Assembly: GCF_002197845.1 (NCBI RefSeq)
Contig: NZ_NIDE01000017.1
Span: 1,162,712-1,226,711, forward strand
Reading direction: 5' to 3'
DNA from: Fimbriiglobus ruber
GTDB lineage: Bacteria; Planctomycetota; Planctomycetia; Gemmatales; Gemmataceae
DNA: 64,000 nt
Part shown: positions 26,464-35,106 of the stretch, piece by piece
Layout: each line of letters opens with the position of its first letter
Position numbering within the stretch: position 1 is the first letter of the stretch
The notes under the pieces: generated by a model
Databases searched by the model: none
Told to the model about the DNA's origin: nothing
What the model saw: the letters and a program-made list of their open reading frames with translations, nothing else
Program-made: the position numbers and the translations under genes

Positions 26464-27483
26464 CTACTTCCCCGCCGGCTTTTCCTTGTGTCCGCCGAAC
26501 TCCGACCGCATCGCGGACAGAAGTTTGTCGGCGTACCCGGCCTCGCCGCGGGAGCTGAACCGCTCGTACAGCGCCGCCGTCAGCACGTGAGCGGGGACAC
26601 CCGCGTCGACCGCGGCCTGGACAGTCCACCGGCCCTCGCCCGAGTCCGACACGCGGCCGGCGAAGTCGGACAGTTCCGGGTTCTCGGACAGTGCGTGGGC
26701 GGTCAGATCGAGCAACCACGACGCCACCACGCTCCCCCGCCGCCACACCTCGGCCACCGCTGGTACGTCGATCGTGTACTGGTAGTGTTCGGGGTTGCGG
26801 AGCGGGGTCGTCTCGGCGTCGTGGGTCTGTTTCTGACTGCCGATATTCGCGTTTTTCAGGACCGCCAGCCCTTCAGCATAAGCGGCCATCATTCCGTATT
26901 CGATCCCATTATGCACCATCTTAACAAAGTGCCCGGCCCCGGCCGGCCCGCAATGGAGATACCCGCGCTCGGCGGGTGACGGGTCGCCGGTCTTCCCTTC
27001 CGTCCGCGGGGCCGTCTCGAACCCCGGGGCGAGGGTGGCGAAGATCGGGTCGAGTCGCCGGACCGCGTCCGTATCGCCCCCGATCATCATGCAGTACCCG
27101 CGGTCCAACCCGAACACGCCGCCGCTGGTGCCGACGTCCAGGTAGTGCAACCCCTTGGTCTTCAACTCCTTCGCCCGGCGGATGTCGTCAACGTAGTACG
27201 AATTCCCGCCGTCGATGACGATGTCGTCCGGGGCGAGTTTGGGGACGAGGTCGGCGAGGGTGGCGTCCACGACCCCGGCCGGGACCATCAGCCACACGGC
27301 CCGCGGCGTCTTCAGTTTGCTCACGAATTCGTCGAGCGTCCCGGCCCCGGTCGCGCCCTTTTCGACCGACTTTGCCACGGCGTCCGCCGAGCGGTCGTGG
27401 ACCACACACGTGTGCTTTCCGCGGAGCAGGCGTTCGACCATGTTGCCGCCCATCCGGCCCAGTCCGATCATCCCGAGTTGCAT
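26464..27483 (-). CDS. gnd: 6-phosphogluconate dehydrogenase, decarboxylating (short NAD-type)
   Basis: Oxidises 6-phosphogluconate to ribulose 5-phosphate and CO2 in the oxidative pentose phosphate route. The 339-aa length fits the short GntZ/YqeC-type family rather than the 470-aa classical enzyme. Motifs in order: Rossmann loop MIGLGRMGGNM at the N-terminus, WLMVPAGVVDATL, IDGGNSYYVDDIRRA, DVGTSGGVFGLDRGYCMMIG (substrate binding) and GAGHFVKMVHNGIEYGMM (family signature with the catalytic Lys). The C-terminal helical domain ends with basic residues. The gene appears to stand alone, with palindromic repeats on both sides. Assignment of NAD versus NADP preference is not possible from inspection. 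Confidence 0.93.
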   Translation of the reverse strand: MQLGMIGLGRMGGNMVERLLRGKHTCVVHDRSADAVAKSVEKGATGAGTLDEFVSKLKTPRAVWLMVPAGVVDATLADLVPKLAPDDIVIDGGNSYYVDDIRRAKELKTKGLHYLDVGTSGGVFGLDRGYCMMIGGDTDAVRRLDPIFATLAPGFETAPRTEGKTGDPSPAERGYLHCGPAGAGHFVKMVHNGIEYGMMAAYAEGLAVLKNANIGSQKQTHDAETTPLRNPEHYQYTIDVPAVAEVWRRGSVVASWLLDLTAHALSENPELSDFAGRVSDSGEGRWTVQAAVDAGVPAHVLTAALYERFSSRGEAGYADKLLSAMRSEFGGHKEKPAGK

Positions 27484-27670
27484 TGCGGTTCCTCTTGGAT
27501 TCGAGTCGCGGGCGATAATACGCGGGCCAACGTGGGCGCCCGTTCGGTGGGAAAAGATAAACCGCTTCGACCAAGGCGGTGGGTCGAGCGGTATCGGAAT
27601 CGTGGCCCATCATACCAGAGCGAGAGGGGGTGGACAGAAATCCCTTTCGTTCGTCGCGGAAAGTTCATTT

Positions 27671-27933
27671 GGCTCATGAGGCGGCCGAGGTGCGATGATC
27701 GCCATTTCGGCGGAATGTTCACACCGGCGCTCGGCGCGGGTCTCCGACCTCGCCGCTCTGCCGACCGCAGGTCTCCCACGCCAGCCTGGCGCGGGCGGCG
27801 GTGTCCGAGGGGGCGAGCCCGGGAGACCCGCGATCGGCAGAGCGGTGGGGTCGGAGACCCGCACCGAGCGCCGGTGTGGGGGGCTATTGCGGCGGGATGT
27901 TTACGCCCTTCCACCTCTGCCGCCTCATGAGCC
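27671..27933. repeat. 263-bp imperfect palindrome (large hairpin repeat, copy 1)
   Basis: This fills most of the 478-base gap between gnd and the MFS gene. The outer arms GGCTCATGAGGCGGC (27671-27685) and its exact complement (27919-27933) bound it. The inner arms 27722-27776 and about 27822-27876 pair with few mismatches and contain GGGTCTCCGACCTCGCCGC. The same core occurs at 33226-33398 with different ends, so this is a dispersed element. No coding potential was seen. Confidence 0.85.
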
Positions 27934-27961
27934 GTTCATTTTAGTCCGCCCGTCGTGATCG

Positions 27962-29227
27962 TCAGACCAGTCGGTCCGCCTTCCGCAAGGGCGGGAAGAG
28001 TCGCGACCAAATACCCGTCACGAGTAACGACCCGGCACCGCCGAAGGCCACCGCGCCAACCGGCCCCAGGAACCGGGCCGCCACCCCGCTCTCGAATTCA
28101 CCCAACTCGTTCGACGCCCCGATGAACAGGGTCGAGACGGCCGACACCCGCCCGCGCATCCGGTCGGGCGTCGCAATTTGGACGAGGCTCTGGCGGATGT
28201 AAACTGAGACCATGTCGGCCCCGCCCAACACGGCCAGGGCTGCGGCGGAAAGGAGAAACGACCGGGACAGAGCGAACACGATCGTCATCACCCCGAACAA
28301 GGCGACCGCCAAGAGCATCTTTACCCCAGCCCGGCTGCGGATCGGGCTCAGCGCCAGATACCCGGCCACGACCAGGGCTCCGACGGCAGGGGACGCCCGG
28401 AGGACGCCAAAGCCTTGCGGCCCGATGTCGAGCACGTCCCGAGCGAACACGGGGAGTAACCCGGTGGCCCCGCCGAGCAGGACGGCGAACAGGTCGAGTG
28501 AGATGGCTCCGAGAACCAGCTTGTTGGCCCAGAGATAGCCAAGACCTTCCCGAATCTGGGCGACCCGCGACCGCCCCGGCTCGACCACCGGCCGGGTGTT
28601 CGCCCGGATCAACAGCGCGCAGGTGCCCGCGATGGCGTACAACCCGCTGCACACGCCATAGCCAAGAGACGGGGACGCCGCGCAGAGCAGGCCGCCAAGA
28701 GCGGGGCCGAGAATACTGGCAAGCTGGGCGGCCAACGAGTTAGTCGCGATCGCCCGCGGCAACAGGTGTCGCGGGACGAGCATGGGTCCGAGCGCGCTGG
28801 CCGCCGGTTGAAAGAAGGCTCGCGCACAACCGAACAGTGCTGCCAGGGCGAAGATCGGCCAGAGCCCGCCGCCGAACTCGGAGTGCCCCGCGAACCCCGC
28901 GGCGGTGAGCAGTTGCGTCGCGAAACAGGCAGCCAGGATGTACCGCCGGTCGTACCTGTCGGCCGTCTCGCCGGCGAAGAGAGTCAGCGCGAACAGTGGG
29001 AGGAATTGTGCGAGGCCGATCATGCCTACCATGAACGAGGCTTCCGCCACGGACATCGTCTGTCGGGCGATCTCGTACACTTCCCAGCCGATGATGACGG
29101 CTTGCGAGCCGGTAGCCAGGACGCCGCAGAAGCGGCCCGAGAGGAAGAGGAGGTAGGAACGGCGGCCGAACAGCGTCAGGAAGCCGTCGGTCGTGGAATC
29201 CGGCGCGGAAACGGACATACTCTTCAT
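27962..29227 (-). CDS. MFS transporter (MFS_3 / EntS-like)
   Basis: A 421-aa membrane protein with about 12 hydrophobic segments. The signature between helices 2 and 3 is LFAGETADRYDRRYI (GxxADRxDRR), typical of the drug/siderophore exporter group related to EntS. The corresponding C-terminal half shows MVSVYIRQSLVQIATPDRMR followed by GRVSAVSTLFIGASNELGEF, also characteristic of that group. The likely role is proton-driven efflux of a small molecule; the substrate cannot be read. The start at 29227 is uncertain because ATG 29218 (MSVSAPDS) is also possible. It lies downstream of the LRR gene on the same strand with a 45-base gap. Confidence 0.88.
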   Translation of the reverse strand: MKSMSVSAPDSTTDGFLTLFGRRSYLLFLSGRFCGVLATGSQAVIIGWEVYEIARQTMSVAEASFMVGMIGLAQFLPLFALTLFAGETADRYDRRYILAACFATQLLTAAGFAGHSEFGGGLWPIFALAALFGCARAFFQPAASALGPMLVPRHLLPRAIATNSLAAQLASILGPALGGLLCAASPSLGYGVCSGLYAIAGTCALLIRANTRPVVEPGRSRVAQIREGLGYLWANKLVLGAISLDLFAVLLGGATGLLPVFARDVLDIGPQGFGVLRASPAVGALVVAGYLALSPIRSRAGVKMLLAVALFGVMTIVFALSRSFLLSAAALAVLGGADMVSVYIRQSLVQIATPDRMRGRVSAVSTLFIGASNELGEFESGVAARFLGPVGAVAFGGAGSLLVTGIWSRLFPPLRKADRLV

Positions 29228-29272
29228 TCTTACGTGACGACCCGGCCTCTAGGTAGGAGCGCTCCGGTGGGA

Positions 29273-30439
29273 TTAAATCGCCACCGTTTCAAACCGCTCG
29301 CGTAACGCCGCCACGCTCCGCGGATCGAGCTGATTCACCGACAAATCCAGTCGCGAAAGACTTTTAAGGGTGTCGGACCGAACCAGCGCCGCGGCACCGG
29401 TCGGGCCGATCCGGTTCCCGCGAAGGGCGAGTTGCCGCACAGTGGCCAGAAGCGGGGCGGCCGCGAGCATTGCGACTCCTTCGTTGCCCAGGGCGTTGAA
29501 GCCCAGATCCAAATACTCGGGCCGACCGACCGCACCCGCCAACACGGCCGCGCCCGCCGGCCCGAGGTGGGTTGAACATATCGCCAGCCGCTTGGCCCGC
29601 GACAGGAACCCGCTTTCCGCAAGCACCGCCGCTCCTTCGGAGCCGAGCGGGTTGTCCGAGAGATCCAGGTCGTCGAGGGTCGCGAAGCCGGGATCGGTGA
29701 GCAGCGTGCGTACGTCTGCGGCGGTAAGATGATTGTCCGCCAGCGCGAGGGCGTGGAGTTGCGATCGCCACGGAGCCGCGGACACTTCTCGCACACCCGC
29801 GGTTTCCAGGCCATTTCGCGACAGATCGAGGGCGGTCAGGAGGCCGAGGTGTGGCGTCGCGGCCAAGTGACGCACGCCGGCCGGGCCGATCTGGTTGCCG
29901 CGCAGGTCGAGCCGGTCGAGCCTGGCCAGATTCGCCGCGCGGGCGAACTCGTTCGTGTAAGGCTGAACCGCGATCAGTCGCACGTCGCGAATCGGGGCGA
30001 TGCGGAATAGCCCATCGCTAATCGAAAAGAACGCCCGGCCTGTCAGCGACAGGGCTTCAACAAATCCGCGGCGGAACACGATGTCCCGTACAGACCACGG
30101 GGTGAGAGGCACGGACCATTCCGGGCGAACCGCGGGGCACGCGGTTGGTGTCTCGGGGTGATGGTGCTGGGCGATTTGGCCGCGAATGAAGGCACCGCGG
30201 CAGTCGCCCCGGCGGTCGCACCAGTCGGCGTAAGCGAGCCGGGGACCGTCGGCGTCCGGGTCAGCCAACACGGCGTCGAGCAGTAGCCGCTCATCCGAAG
30301 GCATGTCCTGCGGACCAGGCGCCACGAACGGCGCAGGGTCGAGAAGTTCGCGCGGGTGCGGGGCGAACCGGGACGGGGCCACGGCCATGCGCTCCAGGTC
30401 GGCCGGGCTAGGCGGCCACACGAGCCGACGCGGGGGCAT
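29273..30439 (-). CDS. TIGR02996-domain leucine-rich repeat protein
   Basis: A 388-aa protein without a signal peptide. Residues about 49-90 form the TIGR02996 repeat-companion domain: DERLLLDAVLADPDADGPRL then AYADWCDRRGDCRGAFIRGQ. Ribonuclease-inhibitor-type LRRs follow from about residue 165 to the end, for example LDRLDLRGNQIGPAGVRHLA, LTALDLSRNGLETAGVR and LDDLDLSDNPLGSEGAAVLA. TIGR02996 proteins are expanded in Gemmataceae; the LRR face implies protein binding, with unknown partners. The start (ATG 30439) lacks a clear ribosome site, so a downstream ATG near the TIGR domain cannot be excluded. Confidence 0.87.
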   Translation of the reverse strand: MPPRRLVWPPSPADLERMAVAPSRFAPHPRELLDPAPFVAPGPQDMPSDERLLLDAVLADPDADGPRLAYADWCDRRGDCRGAFIRGQIAQHHHPETPTACPAVRPEWSVPLTPWSVRDIVFRRGFVEALSLTGRAFFSISDGLFRIAPIRDVRLIAVQPYTNEFARAANLARLDRLDLRGNQIGPAGVRHLAATPHLGLLTALDLSRNGLETAGVREVSAAPWRSQLHALALADNHLTAADVRTLLTDPGFATLDDLDLSDNPLGSEGAAVLAESGFLSRAKRLAICSTHLGPAGAAVLAGAVGRPEYLDLGFNALGNEGVAMLAAAPLLATVRQLALRGNRIGPTGAAALVRSDTLKSLSRLDLSVNQLDPRSVAALRERFETVAI

Positions 30440-30503
30440 GGAAGAGTCTACTCGCTTATGTGGGTGAATCCGCGGTTACCATACGCTGCCTGGTTTGCCG
30501 GAG

Positions 30504-31430
30504 TCAATCGAAGTGGCGGGGCCAGTCCGGGATCGACCACGGCTTCCCGGGCGTGAATTCGTAATCCCGGTAGACGTGAAGTTCCCGTGATGTATCACCC
30601 GTTTGCTTCGCCCGGAAGTGCGACGCAATCGTGCTCCGAGCCCACTGTAGCATTCCGGACCACCGACTGGCTTCGGGTACGTCGGGCGCCTGGACTACGA
30701 CGCAAGTGATGTTGTCCGGTCCGCCCCGCAGGTTGGCGAGTACGACGAGATACCGACACGCCTCATCGGGGGGAAACGCAGAGACGATGGCTCCGAGTTC
30801 ATCCGGCGAGACAACGTTGCTCAGGCCGTCGCTGCAAAGTAGGAACCGGTCCCCGGGTTCGACGGGGTGCGGTCCTTCAATATCGGTTTCCACCTCGGCG
30901 TCCAATCCGAGGGACCGGATGATGACGTTTTTCTGGAAGCCAAATTCATCGGGATCGATTCCCTGAATACGGGCGATCTCCCATACCCAGGAGTGGTCGA
31001 ACGTCAGTTGCTGAATTCGATTTCCACGGATTCGATACGCCCGGCTGTCGCCGACGTGTCCGATCCACGCGCCTTCGGGGCGAATGAATAAAGCCGTTCC
31101 GGTCGACCCCAATCCCCGGAGTTTCTGGCTACTCTGCCCGATGTCGTAAATCGCTTCGTTGGCCGCGCGGAACGCACGACGAATGGCAGCCTCCGGCCCG
31201 TCGCGGGCGACGTGGCCGAGGTACATGAGCGAGATGTCCTCGACCGCTTGCTTGCTGACTTTATCACCGACCCCCTGACCGCCCATTCCGTCGGCCACGA
31301 TGAATAAATGCCCCCGTGTTTGAAAGGTGGTAGCGTCCCGCGCGGGATACGATGCGCAAGCATCTTGATTGTGACTCCGCCGAGTCCCGGCATTGGACAA
31401 ACTGGCGTACCGGAGGTCCACGATAGGCAC
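30504..31430 (-). CDS. PP2C-family serine/threonine phosphatase
   Basis: A 308-aa cytosolic phosphatase that should reverse Hanks-type kinase signalling. Metal-binding and catalytic motifs are all present: SLSNAGTRRSHNQDACAS (motif 1 Asp), LFIVADGMGGQGVGD (motif 2), LRGLGSTGTALFI, WIGHVGDSRAYRIRGNRI, FLLCSDGLSNVVSPDELG and GGPDNITCVVVQAP (final Asp-Asn-Ile-Thr). The last 60 residues after the phosphatase core are unique. No kinase gene is immediately adjacent, but two membrane kinases are encoded within this window (13021-16380 and 35107-38829). Confidence 0.93.
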   Translation of the reverse strand: MPIVDLRYASLSNAGTRRSHNQDACASYPARDATTFQTRGHLFIVADGMGGQGVGDKVSKQAVEDISLMYLGHVARDGPEAAIRRAFRAANEAIYDIGQSSQKLRGLGSTGTALFIRPEGAWIGHVGDSRAYRIRGNRIQQLTFDHSWVWEIARIQGIDPDEFGFQKNVIIRSLGLDAEVETDIEGPHPVEPGDRFLLCSDGLSNVVSPDELGAIVSAFPPDEACRYLVVLANLRGGPDNITCVVVQAPDVPEASRWSGMLQWARSTIASHFRAKQTGDTSRELHVYRDYEFTPGKPWSIPDWPRHFD

Positions 31431-31679
31431 CGCCGAAGAATATCACGGAATAGTCGAGTCGTTAGAAGCATTTTGCCACAAATGAATCGGGCAGGCGAAC
31501 TACTTTCGCAAGGTTCACCGCCCGGCTCACTGGCGCCAACCGAAACGCGGAACTCCGCGCGGTGTTGAAATAGACGAAGACGGCACCACCGCCCCCTTTC
31601 CGCTTCCGTCCCGGCTCCCGCCCCCCTAAACTACTCGTACCCGCCGGCCCACACACTTTGCCCTCCGGAGATCCAGTCG

Positions 31680-33152
31680 ATGCCCCGCCTCCGCGCCTGT
31701 CACTGTATTTTGTGTGCGGCCACCGCCGCGCTTCTCGCGTTCCTGTTCTTCGGCACCGCGACGCCCGCCCACGCGCAGCAGCCGGTCAGCTTCGTCAACG
31801 ACGTGGCCCCAATTCTCAAGGAGAATTGTTTCGCCTGCCACGACGCGAAGAAGAAGAGCGGCAAATACGACATGACCACGTTCGAGAAACTGATGACGGG
31901 CGGGGCGAGCGGCGAAGCGGTAGTGGCCGGGAAGCCGACGGACAGCGACTTTTACACGCTCATCACGTCGAAAGACGACCGGCGGATGCCGCCGAAGGAT
32001 AAAGGCGAGGCGGTGCCCGCGGCTAAAGCCAAGATTATCGAGCAGTGGATCAAGGAAGGGGCGAAACTCGACGGCGGCCTGGACAAGAAAGCCGACCTCG
32101 TCCGCGAACTCCGCGTCCGCTGGAAGCCGCCGGTCCCGCCGGCCCAGTACAAGTTCCCGACGATCGTCAACGCCCTGGCGTTCACCCCGGACAACAAAGC
32201 CCTCGTCGTCGGCGGGCACCACGAACTGACCGTCTGGTCGGTCCCCGAAGGCAAACTCCTGAAGCGGGTTCGCACGCGGGCCGAACGAGCCTACGCGATG
32301 GCGTTTCTACCGACCGGGCCGCTTGTCGTCGCGGGCGGCCGGCCCGGGCAGGAAGGGGACGTGCGGGCCTACGACCTCTCCGCGAAGGGCAAGACCGAGA
32401 ACGGCGTCGAAACACTCGACGGCGTGGCCGACAAGAAGGTGCTGCTCGCGCAACTACTCGACGCGGACGACTCGGTCCTCTGCCTCACCACGACGCCGGA
32501 CGGCAAGAAGATCGCGGCCGGCGGCTGCGACCGCACCGTCCGCGTGTGGGACGTGTCCGGCGGCGTGACGGCAGCCAAGCTCGAACAGACGATCGAAAAC
32601 CACGCCGACTGGGTTCTCGGCGTCGCCCTCTCGGCCGACGGCAAATACCTCGCGACGGCCGCCCGCGACAAGACGGCCAAGGTCTGGGACTTGAACTCGA
32701 AAGAGTCCGTGATGACCTTCCCCGAACACCAAAATATTGTGTACGCCGTCGCCCTCAACAAAGACGCGTCGGTCGGGTTCTCGGTCGGCGCGGACAAGAA
32801 CCTCCGCACCTGGAAGCCGACCGGCGAAGGTAAGCAGATCAAGGCGGCAGGCGGGCACGGGGACGAGGTCTTCAAGATCGCCGTTAACGCCAGCGACACA
32901 ATCATCGCCACCAGCTCGGCGGATAAAACGGTCCGGCTGTGGGATTTGAAGAACGTGTCGAACACGAAAACCCTCCAGGGGTTAACCGACTACGTGTTCG
33001 CGATCGCGTTCAGCCCGGACGGCACGCTCGTGGCCGGCGGCTCCTACGACGGCGAAGTCCGCGTCTGGAAGGCGGCCGACGGGACGCTGGTGAAGGGCTT
33101 CAACGCCTCCCCGGGGTACACACCGAAGCCGGCGCCGGAAGCGAAGAAGTAG
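31680..33152 (+). CDS. Exported PSD1 cytochrome c-like / WD40 repeat protein
   Basis: A 490-aa protein with a Sec signal (residues 1-32, LLAFLFFGTATPAHA). A planctomycete cytochrome c-like domain follows, with CFACH at 50-54 and the RRMPPKDKGEAVP segment typical of PSD1. From about residue 155 there are seven or so WD40 blades, for example VNALAFTPDNKALVVGGHHE, LGVALSADGKYLATAARDKT and IAFSPDGTLVAGGSYDGEV. GGAG lies 8 bases before the ATG. Such proteins are thought to sit in the periplasm and may couple redox centres to a protein-interaction platform; the exact role is unknown. A hairpin follows at 33182-33223. Confidence 0.92.
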   Translation: MPRLRACHCILCAATAALLAFLFFGTATPAHAQQPVSFVNDVAPILKENCFACHDAKKKSGKYDMTTFEKLMTGGASGEAVVAGKPTDSDFYTLITSKDDRRMPPKDKGEAVPAAKAKIIEQWIKEGAKLDGGLDKKADLVRELRVRWKPPVPPAQYKFPTIVNALAFTPDNKALVVGGHHELTVWSVPEGKLLKRVRTRAERAYAMAFLPTGPLVVAGGRPGQEGDVRAYDLSAKGKTENGVETLDGVADKKVLLAQLLDADDSVLCLTTTPDGKKIAAGGCDRTVRVWDVSGGVTAAKLEQTIENHADWVLGVALSADGKYLATAARDKTAKVWDLNSKESVMTFPEHQNIVYAVALNKDASVGFSVGADKNLRTWKPTGEGKQIKAAGGHGDEVFKIAVNASDTIIATSSADKTVRLWDLKNVSNTKTLQGLTDYVFAIAFSPDGTLVAGGSYDGEVRVWKAADGTLVKGFNASPGYTPKPAPEAKK

Positions 33153-33181
33153 TCGAAGTAGCCGAATTTGGAGTGCGGCGC

Positions 33182-33223
33182 ATGACCGCCGCTTTGCTTT
33201 TTAGAAACCAAAGCGGCGGTCAT
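33182..33223 (+). terminator. Terminator hairpin after the PSD1-WD40 gene
   Basis: ATGACCGCCGCTTTG (33182-33196) pairs perfectly with CAAAGCGGCGGTCAT (33209-33223) around a 12-base loop. It begins 29 bases after the stop. The next element, a large palindrome, starts three bases later. Confidence 0.7.
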
Positions 33224-33225
33224 AG

Positions 33226-33398
33226 CGTCGCACGCCTCGCGCTCGGCGTGGGTCTCCGACCCCGCCGCTCTGCCGACCGCAGGTCTCCTCTTCCAGCCTG
33301 GCGCAGGCAGTCGGATCCAGAGGAGCGAGCGGCGGGAGACCTTCGGTCGGGCGGAGCGGCGGGGTCGGAGACCCACGCCGAGCGCGAGGCGTGCGACG
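33226..33398. repeat. 173-bp palindrome (large hairpin repeat, copy 2)
   Basis: The outer arms 33226-33270 and 33354-33398 are perfectly complementary over 45 bases; the inner part pairs imperfectly (AGGTCTCC with GGGAGACC). The core GGGTCTCCGACCCCGCCGC matches the repeat at 27671-27933, identifying a dispersed family. The remainder of the gap up to 33527 holds nothing recognisable. Confidence 0.88.
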
Positions 33399-33527
33399 GT
33401 TTGAACTAGCCCAAAGGAATTTGGTTGTGCCGCGGGGAAAAGAATCCCTCGTAGCACTACAGCTCGGGAGTCGCGACGAGAACACGACTTTGCGCCTCGT
33501 GGGAGACTTTTCGTTGCTCGCCACACG

Positions 33528-33805
33528 CTAACGGCCACGCGGGACAACGCGGATGCTCTGCTCCTCGGTGTCGAGATCGACGGTCAGATATTCGCCGTAC
33601 TCGAACCACTTGCTGCGAGTTCGGATAGCTTCTCCTGTTTCGATTCAACCAAGCCGTCACGCTCGTCGTCATCAACGCCAGTGACTTGCTTTGCCAACTC
33701 TTTTGCGGCGTCCTGGAGACAGTCGTAAACGCCATCGGGGTCTTTCATCGTGATCTGAAACTTCGTGCTTCCTCCTTGCTTTCTAGCATTTAATCCGTGG
33801 CTCAA
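33528..33805 (-). pseudogene. Small conserved hypothetical gene with a frame break
   Basis: The upstream frame reads KFQITMKDPDGVYDCLQDAA and then KELAKQVTGVDDDERDGLVE before stopping at 33584-33586. The next frame continues sensibly with SKWFEYGEYLTVDLDTEEQS and ends at a TAG at 33528-33530. Together they resemble a roughly 85-aa planctomycete/phage-type hypothetical protein (KDPDGVYD...WFEYGEY). Adding one base near 33606-33614 joins them. The only start (TTG 33805) overlaps the MazG-like stop codon, while a strong AAGGAGG site lies further in without a start codon 5-10 bases downstream; this suggests a second defect or loss of the original ATG. Confidence 0.6.
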
Positions 33806-34197
33806 AACTTCTTGCCGTTTGCCAGCAGCCGGTTTTCCGGCTTGTGATCCGCTCGCCTGTCGTTGAAGCGTGTCTTTTCTAGCAAGGCTGGTACGTCATC
33901 CGGGAATTCCCGCCCGATGGTATCGAAGATGCGGATCACCGCGTCGAACAGTTCCACCGGCACCATCCCGCGGTGCGGCAACTTGTCGGCCATCAGGCTC
34001 TTGCGGTGACCTTCCAGAGCCTCTGAGATTTCGCTGTGTATCAGGGCGAAGATTTCGCCCCAGTTCCGCTGGACCTCCTCGCCAGTTCGCGGGTCGTGAT
34101 ACCAGCCTGTGTTCCACGCTCTTCCGTGGCAGGCGTCAACCAGCACCCGGGTTGCCTTCAGAATTTCGTCATCCGACGGGATCGGTTTCTTCTGCAT
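33802..34197 (-). CDS. MazG-like nucleotide pyrophosphohydrolase family protein
   Basis: A 131-aa protein. ATG 34197 is preferred because GAGGGG lies just upstream; the frame is open to 34251. The helical MazG/NTP-PPase features are visible: WGEIFALIHSEISEALEGHR with the E-x-x-E metal motif (SEISEALE), and VELFDAVIRIFDTIGREF with the second acidic motif (E-L-x-D). Phage and bacterial members hydrolyse dNTPs or modified nucleotides. The tryptophan-rich GRAWNTGWYHDPRTGEE segment resembles phage-encoded versions. It overlaps the downstream broken gene by 4 bases, so the two were a translationally coupled pair, possibly of phage origin. Confidence 0.72.
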   Translation of the reverse strand: MQKKPIPSDDEILKATRVLVDACHGRAWNTGWYHDPRTGEEVQRNWGEIFALIHSEISEALEGHRKSLMADKLPHRGMVPVELFDAVIRIFDTIGREFPDDVPALLEKTRFNDRRADHKPENRLLANGKKF

Positions 34198-34437
34198 TCC
34201 ACCCCTCTTTCTGTCCGGCGTCCGGACCGTTAATCCATCGCCAGGCTTCATTGCCCATGCGTGCGCGCACAGTAGTGCGGGTCGACGACCCTTGTCGAGG
34301 ACTTTCTTGCGTCAATCGCCGGAGGGATGCAGTCGCGTCAGCGGCCGAGCGTTCGGCGAGTCTCGGAGGTGGTTACGGCGCAGCCGGGACGCCCAAATCC
34401 CTGAAAATACAATAGAATCCCGCGTGGAGGGCAACCG

Positions 34438-35082
34438 ATGACGGGGGAGGAATGGCTGGCGTGTGTTGATCCGTCCGCGGTGCTTGAATTCCTCAAGGGA
34501 AAAACAAGCGACCGCAAGATGCGACTGCTCGCTGTGGCGTGCTGCCGACAAGTGTGGCACCTACTGACGGATATCAGAAATCGTACCGCAGTAGAAATGG
34601 CAGAGGTTTACGCCGAAGGCGGAATCACAGACGAGAGGCTTCTTACATACCACGATAAGGCTTACTGGCTATACGAATCCCTACGTGGTGATGAGCAAAG
34701 TGCTGCCCTTGCATCCCGTGATTCAGCCTGGTGCTTTGTTGAGAAATCCCTTGCACCGGGCTCGGCCTTCTTTGCGACCAATAATTGTTTGCTACATCTG
34801 GCCGAAATACCGCGACAATCCTCTGTCTGCTTGAACTTGTTACAAGATGTGTTTCGCAACCCCTTCCGCCCCATAACCCTCAACCCCTTCTGGCAAACCT
34901 CGACCGTTCTCTCTCTCGCGCAGGGCATCTACGAAGACCGCGCTTTCGACCGCATGCCGATCCTTTCCGACGCTTTACAAGACACAGGCTGCGATAACGA
35001 GGACATCCTGACCCACTGCCGGGGATCAGGGCCTCACGTTCGCGGATGCTGGGTGGTGGACCTCGTTTTGGGAAAAGAGTGA
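34438..35082 (+). CDS. Gemmataceae paralogue-family protein of unknown function
   Basis: A 214-aa protein. It begins MTGEEWLACVDPSAVLEFLK and contains KMRLLAVACCRQVWHLL, then VFRNPFRPITLNPFW, RAFDRMPILSDALQDTGCDN and HCRGSGPHVRGCWVVDLVLG at the C-terminus. These segments define a family I associate with many copies per genome in Gemmata relatives, often beside TIGR02996/LRR genes. No function is known. It is mostly helical, soluble and cysteine-containing. The start has no perfect ribosome site (GTGGAGGG about 10 bases upstream). Confidence 0.8.
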   Translation: MTGEEWLACVDPSAVLEFLKGKTSDRKMRLLAVACCRQVWHLLTDIRNRTAVEMAEVYAEGGITDERLLTYHDKAYWLYESLRGDEQSAALASRDSAWCFVEKSLAPGSAFFATNNCLLHLAEIPRQSSVCLNLLQDVFRNPFRPITLNPFWQTSTVLSLAQGIYEDRAFDRMPILSDALQDTGCDNEDILTHCRGSGPHVRGCWVVDLVLGKE

Positions 35083-35106
35083 GTCAACTTTGAGCGGGCC
35101 GTCCGG

